13,075 nucleotides of DNA from UBA2289 sp041677365 (lineage in GTDB: Bacteria; Bacillota_I; Bacilli_A; Izemoplasmatales; Hujiaoplasmataceae). Under the pieces are notes generated by a model. It was not told where the DNA came from. It saw nothing but the letters and a program-made list of their open reading frames with translations, and made no database searches. The stretch is taken from positions 1 to 13,075 of the forward strand of contig JBAYQC010000032.1 of assembly GCA_041677365.1 (NCBI GenBank). Reading direction: 5' to 3'. Each line of letters opens with the position of its first letter. Position 1 is the stretch's first letter. The position numbers and the translations under genes were made by a program. This document shows, in pieces, positions 6,969 through 13,075 of this stretch.

Positions 6969-7974
6969 AATCATACTTTCTTGAACTTAAACGAACGACA
7001 AAACTATAGAAGCCGATTACGACAAGTTCAATTAAGAATAATATCCACGATAAGGCCGCTGAATAAGCTCTACCATAGTTAATTTCATCGGTAAGCGTAC
7101 CTGCTAAAATCCCCGCTTCATCCGAATGAACATTGATAATTTGGACAATCGCATTATTGGAAAGATTTGCATAGATGATTGTCGTATAAATTACATTGAT
7201 ATAAATTAAAGGAATTAATGCCGGTAAGGTAATCTTCCAAAACAATTCCCACATTGAAGCACCATCAATTCTCGCTGCTTCATAAAGACTTTTATCCATC
7301 TTCTGTAACCCAGCAAGGAAAATCAGTATCTGAACCCCAGAAAGCCAAAGAATAAGCACAATCTTTCCAAAAGCTCCTAAAATCACTTCGTTAAAAACTT
7401 GAGGGAAATAGTCAGTCATAAAATTAGAGATCGTTCCACTTGCAATTGCTGGTACTGTTAATAAAGAGTTTCTTTCGAAGTTCATTAACATGTTTCCTGA
7501 TAATAAAATAACTGGAATAAAGAATATGGTTCTAAATATACCAATACCTTTAAGCTTTTGGTTTAATAACAAGGCAAGAATTAGTGCGAAAATTACAACT
7601 AAGGGTACTACGATTAAAATATCTTGGAATGTTTCAATAATTCTTGTCACATGGAAGGGTTCATCCATAAAGATTCGTTTGAACTGAGTAAAGTCATACC
7701 ACTTCCCAGTAATTCTCCAACCGACATCAATAATATAGTAATACTTATCGCTAAAAGCCATGCGGATCGATCTAAAGAGAATTGGGATTGAAATATAGAT
7801 AAGACCAATTAACCAAGGAAGAATAAAGATAAAACCATAAATCATTCGTTTATACTTATTTGGTAAATGCTTAAATTTTTTAATTAAAAAGTCAATTCCC
7901 GTATACTTTCTAACTAGTTTAAGTATTCTACCGCAATGTGATTTAGCTGTTTTAAGCATTGCTTTTAGTTTCAC
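6967..7974 (-). CDS. Carbohydrate ABC transporter permease, MalF type (CUT1)
   Basis: This 335-residue membrane protein has a basic cytoplasmic N-terminus of about 42 residues and six likely membrane segments at about 44-66, 117-138, 147-165, 196-221, 251-270 and 303-326. The 'P..IG...' motif in the first segment (ILPWLIGLIYISIP) is typical of MalF/LplB-type permeases. The EAA loop lies at 230-254: SLYEAARIDGASMWELFWKI then TLPALIPL, a full match to the family pattern. The start is GTG at 7972-7974, supported by an SD-like AAGGTGGTGAT. It overlaps the DUF5696 stop by four bases (GTGA), so translation is coupled. The ATG at codon 6 is a weaker candidate. With the following MalG-type gene it should form the membrane channel of a sugar importer. 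The co-expressed DUF5696 and YIP1 genes upstream suggest a shared physiological role. Confidence 0.93.
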   Translation of the reverse strand: MKLKAMLKTAKSHCGRILKLVRKYTGIDFLIKKFKHLPNKYKRMIYGFIFILPWLIGLIYISIPILFRSIRMAFSDKYYYIIDVGWRITGKWYDFTQFKRIFMDEPFHVTRIIETFQDILIVVPLVVIFALILALLLNQKLKGIGIFRTIFFIPVILLSGNMLMNFERNSLLTVPAIASGTISNFMTDYFPQVFNEVILGAFGKIVLILWLSGVQILIFLAGLQKMDKSLYEAARIDGASMWELFWKITLPALIPLIYINVIYTTIIYANLSNNAIVQIINVHSDEAGILAGTLTDEINYGRAYSAALSWILFLIELVVIGFYSFVVRLSSRKYD

Positions 7975-10292
7975 GGTATCACCACCTTAAAATTATAAGG
8001 TTCAAGAGTGATGCCTCCAGTTAGACTGATGGTTTCTTGATTATAATTAACATAGATTGTGACATTGTTTTCATACATTACTTCAGCTACTCCACTTTGG
8101 ATGTAGCGGTGACTAATAATTTTTTCACCAGTTACATTTAAGAGTGGATCAATAATTTTATCGCTGATGGATAGAATTGTTGACTTCCATAAATCATATT
8201 GAGAAGTATAGATGAATTCAGAGTTTGTATACCGGAGTTTAAAGGTTGGTTCCTTAGTAATTAGGAATGCCGGAGAAACTCCATACTCAATTAACCTAAG
8301 TGCAAACAAATCATAATCACTAACATAGTTAATATAGTTTGAATACATATTAACGCTTCCAACTAAGACTAGTTGAATAAAGGGAATCGAGTCGGTAACA
8401 TAAGCATATTTATTAGATTCTATTGGTGTGAAAAGGTATGAATCTAGAGATTTCCATAAATATGAATTAGGTTGATAGGCTGCGAGATTATAAGCAGTTA
8501 ACTCAGCTAACTCAGCTGTTAAAATATCAGCCATTTGATCACGAGAGATATTCAAAGAATTACTTCGGTAGGTAAATAAAGTATCGCCAATTGTTGCTAG
8601 AGCTAAGTTTTCGATATTAAGACTCGCATAATTATCTTTGTATTTTAAAATTGAATTAGCGACATTATCTGGGTTTGTATAATAAGCATTTAAGAAAAGT
8701 GATGTTCTTCCTTCATTAGTTTGAAATAATGAAAGTGTTGGTTTTCTAATAATATTTCTTCCTAAAGCTTGACTATAAGAAAGCATTGGGTTATTAAGGT
8801 AGAATACATTGACACCTAAATTTTTGAGTTCTTGATTCATATCCAAAAAGTCTTTAGTTCCGCCTAATATTCTGGCAGCTTTAGGCTTAGAAAAATTATT
8901 ATCATAATATCCACCTTGATTCCAAGCTTGGTAAATTAAATCAAGATTTGTAAGACCTGATTCATTTAAATCATTAGTGATTTCTAGGACATCTTCATAA
9001 TCAGTCATCTTAACAAAATCTTTACCGAACAAACCGTTTTTAAAATCTAAACCAATTAAGGTGAGTTGAGCTTTAGCAGCTTTACTCTCTCGATTGATTT
9101 CTAATATCTCCCGATATTTTTTTGCCATGCCGCTATATGAAGCTTCTTCATTAGCTAAGAAATAATAATCAACACTATAATCGGTAGGATAGACGTTTTC
9201 AGTTACCATTTGGAAAGAATCGCTTTGATTCGCTGAGGTTTGAATTGTATAGCGTTCTCTTAGGATAAATTTAGCGAAGGTTGTATTAAAAGGATAAGCA
9301 TTATAACCATAGGGATAAGAGTGGATTTCACTATAGCCGTCTCCTTCTGATACAACCGATAAAAAGGCTGCTTGTTTATATCCGTGATTAACCCCAAACA
9401 CTGGTAGAGTGGCTGTTAGTTCATCGCGGATATAACTAGTCGTAGTTTCTTCTCGGTACCTGAGAACCCCTTCATCTTCACCATAGATTCGTTTGATATA
9501 TGCGGTTGAAGATGGTGTATCATTATACCTAATCAATGCACCTGAACCATCAGGTATCATTGAATACCCATTGATTTCATAATTCTCTGAACCAAAATAT
9601 GGGAAAAGGTAAACCGCTCTTAAGCGATACTTAGTAATTTTTTCCGATGTGGTTCCATCGAGGTTTAATACCTTGGAAACTACATCTTCTTCCTTAATTG
9701 TAGAAGTTGGTAAGTTGACATTTAATTTATCTTCAGAAATACTCACCACTACAGAAAAACTAATACCTAAATCTTCAAATACTAAATTACCAATGACTCC
9801 ATTATCAAGATATTCATAGGTGATATCCACATTATATTTAGGTCCAGAAAGATAAGATCGGTTATCTTCGATAGCGATATTATCGAGGTTGTAATACTCA
9901 ATTATCACTCCCGATTCAACAAAAAACCTTGAAGTTCCACTTAACATATATTGTAAGTAATCAGATTTTACTGAATACCATAAATATTTAGAAACCTTAT
10001 CATAGATAGCAATATTAAAATTACGTTCTTTAACATAAAGTTCTATTTTTTCGGTACTTGCGACAAAATCATAACCTTTAACAGCTAATTCTTGTTCGTA
10101 GTCTTCAGGCAAGGCTACTAAAGACTTATCTTCAGGTTGTCCAAAGAAGTTAGACTCAGGAGAAATCGTATAGGTTTGATCAACTGATTCTAAAACCGTA
10201 TTGTTGAGGTTTTTTGCGTTGACGATTATTTGCAATGTGAAAAGCGAAATCGTAAAAAGCAAAAGGCTAATAACAAATATTTTCTTATTCAC
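7971..10292 (-). CDS. DUF5696 domain-containing secreted or membrane-tethered protein
   Basis: This 773-residue protein has an N-terminal signal or anchor (MNKKIFVISLLLFTISLFTL) without a lipobox Cys. Recognition as DUF5696 rests on the segment 'YLFPYFGS...GYSMIPDGSGALIRYND' (about 228-257) followed by 'IYGEDEG', and on the C-terminal 'GVAEVMYENNVTIYVNYN' (734-751) with 'PYNFKVVI' at the end. Residues about 80-400 look like a beta-sandwich. Residues about 405-680 look like an alpha/beta, TIM-barrel-like region with 'LDLIYQAWNQGGYYD' (450-464), 'LGVNVFYLNNPML' (492-504) and 'IPFIQLVLVGSV' (636-647). That layout recalls glycoside hydrolases, but I know of no proven reaction and cannot name catalytic residues. 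It starts at GTG (10290-10292), preceded by the strong SD GGAGGTGAT, and overlaps the previous gene by 8 bases. It ends in a 4-base overlap with the MalF-type gene. The context points to extracellular glycan recognition or cleavage. Confidence 0.85.
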   Translation of the reverse strand: MNKKIFVISLLLFTISLFTLQIIVNAKNLNNTVLESVDQTYTISPESNFFGQPEDKSLVALPEDYEQELAVKGYDFVASTEKIELYVKERNFNIAIYDKVSKYLWYSVKSDYLQYMLSGTSRFFVESGVIIEYYNLDNIAIEDNRSYLSGPKYNVDITYEYLDNGVIGNLVFEDLGISFSVVVSISEDKLNVNLPTSTIKEEDVVSKVLNLDGTTSEKITKYRLRAVYLFPYFGSENYEINGYSMIPDGSGALIRYNDTPSSTAYIKRIYGEDEGVLRYREETTTSYIRDELTATLPVFGVNHGYKQAAFLSVVSEGDGYSEIHSYPYGYNAYPFNTTFAKFILRERYTIQTSANQSDSFQMVTENVYPTDYSVDYYFLANEEASYSGMAKKYREILEINRESKAAKAQLTLIGLDFKNGLFGKDFVKMTDYEDVLEITNDLNESGLTNLDLIYQAWNQGGYYDNNFSKPKAARILGGTKDFLDMNQELKNLGVNVFYLNNPMLSYSQALGRNIIRKPTLSLFQTNEGRTSLFLNAYYTNPDNVANSILKYKDNYASLNIENLALATIGDTLFTYRSNSLNISRDQMADILTAELAELTAYNLAAYQPNSYLWKSLDSYLFTPIESNKYAYVTDSIPFIQLVLVGSVNMYSNYINYVSDYDLFALRLIEYGVSPAFLITKEPTFKLRYTNSEFIYTSQYDLWKSTILSISDKIIDPLLNVTGEKIISHRYIQSGVAEVMYENNVTIYVNYNQETISLTGGITLEPYNFKVVIP
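7978..7988 (-). promoter_or_regulatory. Shine-Dalgarno site supporting a GTG start of the MalF-type gene
   Basis: AAGGTGGTGAT on the minus strand matches the extended SD AAGGAGGTGAT at all but one base and lies just upstream of the GTG at 7972-7974. It is inside the last codons of the DUF5696 gene. Confidence 0.7.
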
Positions 10293-12393
10293 GCAAAATC
10301 ACCTCCCGAGCAATATCGATAACAAATCTTGTTACTTGATTAACCATCAAGTAGACAATTAGTAAAATAATTATAATAACGACCATAAAGATTAATGATA
10401 AAAAGATATTAGCGAAGGTCTGGCCGACTGAGTAGTTATGAGTTTCTTTAATATTGAAGTATAGCATTATCACCGACCATAACAACATTCCAAAAATTCC
10501 GAACTGATAAATAAATGCTTCATTTAAAGTAAGGTAATTAGATATCAAGATTAAGAAAGGATAGATTACAATTATTGGTAGAAGCGCTCCGATAGTATTG
10601 ATGTAAACCGCTTTAAAGGTTCCTTCGCCTTCCATCAATGAAGACATCAAATAATTAGAGACAACAAATATTAATATTGGAATTACGATCTTGAAAGCTT
10701 CTTTTAAAAGAATGGTTTCTTCAATGATAATATCGTTAAAGATAAAACCGGTGTAAACTAAACTGATAATATAAATCACTACTAATAATAGGAGTGTTAT
10801 TGTCGCTGAAAGGGTTGTAGCCCGCTTTTCCTGTTTAACTCCGTAACAAGCATCTGCGGGGTTTTTAAGAAAGTGGAACATGTATAAAAATTCACGTATA
10901 TGTCTTTGTTTTTTTACTTTAGTTTTGATATCACCAGTAAAGGCAAAAATCTCATACTTCTTATTAAAAAACCTTAAAGCGAAGATAATTAAAACAAAGA
11001 TAAACATGATATAAATAGCTTTATCTAAATGGTTAATAAGGCTTATATTACGGATTTCCCAATAAGCTTCAGAGTATTGTTCCTGATCTCTAGCAATCTC
11101 AAATTGTTCTAAAGCTTTATCATATTCTTGATTCATCATATAACCTAAACCAATGCCTCTATAAGCCATATCAAGCATCGAGTTATATCTTAAGACTTCT
11201 TCCCACACTTCAATACTTTCAATATATTTAGCATTATTATAAAGGTCTAAAGCCTCATGAACTTGTAAGGCAAACGGGGTAGGTCTAAAAATTTGAATAG
11301 CATTTCTTGAAGATGAATCATCAATTACATAAATGAAATTATTAGAATCCATTGCTAGTGAAGAAGCTGAGCGAAATAGTCCAAGTTTATCCTTACCGAC
11401 ACCTTGGCCTCCCCAAGCAAAAAGCAAATTACCTAAATTGTCATATTCAAAAAGAAAGCCACTGGAACTTACAGCGTAGATATTTTCTTCATTGCCAGGC
11501 CAAGCATCAACGATATCGTTGTAAACATACATTCTATCTTTAAAGTAATTAATCCCACCGATATTAATTTTCTTAAGATTATTACCAGTGATATTTTCTT
11601 GATTACTTTGGGTAACTGTATAAAAATACCCATCATTGTTCAAAGTAATATTGTAGATTGGTGTGGGTATGTTCTTTGTCATTTTAACATCATCATTATT
11701 TTGGTAAATTATCCTTAACATTCGATCCCAAAAACTTAAATCAAAAGAGTTTGAAGCGAAATAATCGACAAAGCGATTATTGCTATTGACCATTAAAACT
11801 CCTGAAGTTGTTCCTTCGTTAACAATATACATTGTACGGTTATTATCAACAGCTATCTTCGTTGGTCTAAATATCAAGTTTTCCGCCTCAAGAATTGGTG
11901 AAGTTGGAGTTGAAAATTGCTTATCTAAAGTTATCGCTTCGGATAAATCAGTTTTCGTTTTATCAAACTTATAAACGTAGATACTACCGATATCAGAATT
12001 AACCTGTCCTAAACCATAATCAGCGACATAGATATACTCATCAACCACAAAAATTCCCAGGGGTTTAATGAGCAAGTCTTCGCCAAAGCTAAATAAGACT
12101 TCATAGTCTGGGTTTAAAATTACAATTCGTTTATTGCCGGTATCGGCAATATAGATGTAATCTTCACTATCGATATATAGGTCTTTAGCAGAATTTAGTG
12201 TTGAACCGTCACTGAGTTTTCTTAACATCAAAACCGCTTCGTAAGCTTCATTGGTTTCAACAAGTTCATTATTTCGGTTTAATGTATAGGTATAATACGC
12301 CGAAGCTGCTTCTGCTTTGTTTAGACTAAATACCGATAACAGTATAAAATTGAGGATAACTACTAAGAGTAATATTGCTTTTTTCTTTTTCAT
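10285..12393 (-). CDS. NHL-repeat / TPR / YIP1-family membrane protein
   Basis: This 702-residue protein has a signal peptide or first anchor (1-30, cleavage likely near AEAAS). An extracellular beta-propeller-like part spans about 60-370, with NHL-type repeats: 'AKDLYIDSEDYIYIADTGNKRI' (69-90, split in two blades), 'PTKIAVDNNRTMYIVNEG' (177-194) and 'ASSLAMDSNNFIYVIDD' (343-359). A TPR-like stretch follows at about 375-450 ('YIESIEVWEEVLRYN', 'AYRGIGLGYMMNQEYDKALE'). A membrane segment lies at 457-475, then a cytoplasmic stretch with 'FHFLKNPADACYGVKQEKR' (506-524), the usual entry to a bacterial YIP1 domain, and five membrane segments to about 684. The function is unknown. The propeller could bind a glycan or a partner protein outside the cell, and the YIP1 part could associate with permeases. 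The ATG is one base beyond the permease stop and has only a weak SD, so translation probably depends on reinitiation. The end overlaps the DUF5696 gene by 8 bases. Confidence 0.85.
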   Translation of the reverse strand: MKKKKAILLLVVILNFILLSVFSLNKAEAASAYYTYTLNRNNELVETNEAYEAVLMLRKLSDGSTLNSAKDLYIDSEDYIYIADTGNKRIVILNPDYEVLFSFGEDLLIKPLGIFVVDEYIYVADYGLGQVNSDIGSIYVYKFDKTKTDLSEAITLDKQFSTPTSPILEAENLIFRPTKIAVDNNRTMYIVNEGTTSGVLMVNSNNRFVDYFASNSFDLSFWDRMLRIIYQNNDDVKMTKNIPTPIYNITLNNDGYFYTVTQSNQENITGNNLKKINIGGINYFKDRMYVYNDIVDAWPGNEENIYAVSSSGFLFEYDNLGNLLFAWGGQGVGKDKLGLFRSASSLAMDSNNFIYVIDDSSSRNAIQIFRPTPFALQVHEALDLYNNAKYIESIEVWEEVLRYNSMLDMAYRGIGLGYMMNQEYDKALEQFEIARDQEQYSEAYWEIRNISLINHLDKAIYIMFIFVLIIFALRFFNKKYEIFAFTGDIKTKVKKQRHIREFLYMFHFLKNPADACYGVKQEKRATTLSATITLLLLVVIYIISLVYTGFIFNDIIIEETILLKEAFKIVIPILIFVVSNYLMSSLMEGEGTFKAVYINTIGALLPIIVIYPFLILISNYLTLNEAFIYQFGIFGMLLWSVIMLYFNIKETHNYSVGQTFANIFLSLIFMVVIIIILLIVYLMVNQVTRFVIDIAREVILRE
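10298..10306 (-). promoter_or_regulatory. Shine-Dalgarno site deciding the GTG start of the DUF5696 gene
   Basis: GGAGGTGAT on the minus strand is a perfect anti-SD match. Nine bases separate GGAGG from the GTG at 10290-10292. It lies inside the last codons of the YIP1-type gene, so the two reading frames share these bases. Confidence 0.8.
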
Positions 12394-12394
12394 A

Positions 12395-13075
12395 TCACTT
12401 TATTCCCGAATAAGCCATGGTATTCATGACATTTTTTTGTAAGAGGATAAACAAGACTATATTAGGTACAAATATGATTAAGGAAGCCACCGCACTCATT
12501 CCCTGGGCTGCAATTGCACTAGTTCCAAAGGTTAGAGTAGAAAAATAGTATGGTAAGGTTTTTAAAGCTTCATTATCAACATAAAGACTTGAGGTTTCAA
12601 TATTATTCCAAGAACCTTGGAAAGCAAGAATAGCTACAGTAACTAAAGCCGGTTTAACTAAAGGTAAAACTACCCGAAGATAAATCTGCCAATTACTAGC
12701 GCCATCAATCTTAGCCGATTCATATAATTCTCTTGGGACTTGATCCATAAACTGCTTAACCAAGAACACCCCAACTGGCATTGCCAGTAACGGAACGATA
12801 TGCGACAAGAGATTATTTGTTAAACCAAGTTCGTTCATAACAATGAATCTCGGTACAGCAATCGCTACTGGAACAATCATAATTGCTAACTGGTTCAAAG
12901 CGAATAATGCTTTTTTCATCTTATATTTTAAGAATGAGAATGAATAAGCTGCAAGCGAACCGATTAAAAGTGATAAAAAGATTGTTAGAGAACTTGAAAG
13001 CAGTGAGTTAAAAATATATCTAACAAAAGGAACTCCAGTTTGTGAAGTCGCAAGGATTAAATTTCGGAAATTATC
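12395..13075 (-). CDS. Carbohydrate ABC transporter permease, MalG type, 5' end beyond window
   Basis: The frame is open from the right edge to the TGA at 12395-12397, giving 226 visible residues of a protein usually near 280. The ATG at 12917-12919 is internal: the 52 residues before it (13075 to 12920) read DNFRNLILATSQTG, then 'VPFVRYIFNSLL' and 'LIGSLAAYSFSFLKYK'. This is the standard MalG first half ('...F.RW..NSL......l...S..AYAfar..F'). The EAA loop follows as ELYESAKIDGASNWQIYLRV then VLPLVKPAL. Four or more membrane segments are visible. It is a CUT1 importer subunit, probably partnered by a MalF-type gene further right. The stop is one base from the YIP1-type start. It is clearly a distinct paralogue of the permease at 5993-6952 rather than a recent copy, since little outside the family motifs matches. 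Confidence 0.92.
   Translation of the reverse strand, partial: DNFRNLILATSQTGVPFVRYIFNSLLSSSLTIFLSLLIGSLAAYSFSFLKYKMKKALFALNQLAIMIVPVAIAVPRFIVMNELGLTNNLLSHIVPLLAMPVGVFLVKQFMDQVPRELYESAKIDGASNWQIYLRVVLPLVKPALVTVAILAFQGSWNNIETSSLYVDNEALKTLPYYFSTLTFGTSAIAAQGMSAVASLIIFVPNIVLFILLQKNVMNTMAYSGIK

Noticed and set aside
205..12393. Use of TGA as tryptophan, as in many wall-less Bacillota
   Set aside because: The long frames contain no in-frame TGA, their many Trp residues are encoded by TGG, and two genes end in TGA at the expected family length.
12395..12919. A complete 174-residue permease starting at the ATG at 12917-12919
   Set aside because: The reading frame is open upstream to the window edge and encodes the expected first half of a MalG-type permease, so this ATG is internal.

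Overview
This is an AT-rich window in which every recognisable gene lies on the minus strand, so the genes read from the right edge towards the left. Seven coding regions are visible. Spacers are tiny, stops and starts overlap, and most genes have Bacillota-type Shine-Dalgarno sequences (AGGAGGTGA-like). The long frames, one of 1915 codons, are intact with TGA read as stop. That excludes the Mycoplasma/Spiroplasma code. A low-GC Bacillota host is likely, perhaps a walled or wall-less relative of Acholeplasma, Izemoplasma or Haloplasma; this placement is inference from composition and gene content.

In transcription order the layout is: (1) the C-terminal three quarters of a MalG-type sugar ABC permease, running off the right edge; (2) a membrane protein with an N-terminal NHL-type beta-propeller, a TPR segment and a C-terminal YIP1-type membrane domain; (3) a secreted or membrane-tethered DUF5696 protein; (4) a MalF-type permease; (5) a second MalG-type permease; (6) a 1915-residue lipoprotein made of seven Ig-like domains and several carbohydrate-binding-like beta-sandwich modules, some in tandem copies; (7) after a perfect 13-bp hairpin, the first 41 codons of a sialate O-acetylesterase-family (SASA) gene, cut by the left edge.

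Taken together this looks like a Gram-positive-style glycan utilisation locus. The lipoprotein would hold polysaccharide at the cell surface, the esterase would remove acetyl groups, and one or two CUT1-type importers would bring in oligosaccharides. The NHL/TPR/YIP1 and DUF5696 proteins sit between the two sets of permease genes, which suggests a tie to the transporter, but their roles are not established. Neither a solute-binding protein nor an ATPase is encoded here. A binding protein may lie beyond the right edge, and the ATPase may be a shared MsmX-type protein encoded elsewhere.

There is no gene-free stretch longer than 80 bases. No RNA gene, mobile element, CRISPR array or convincing promoter was seen. 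The operon promoter must lie to the right of the window.
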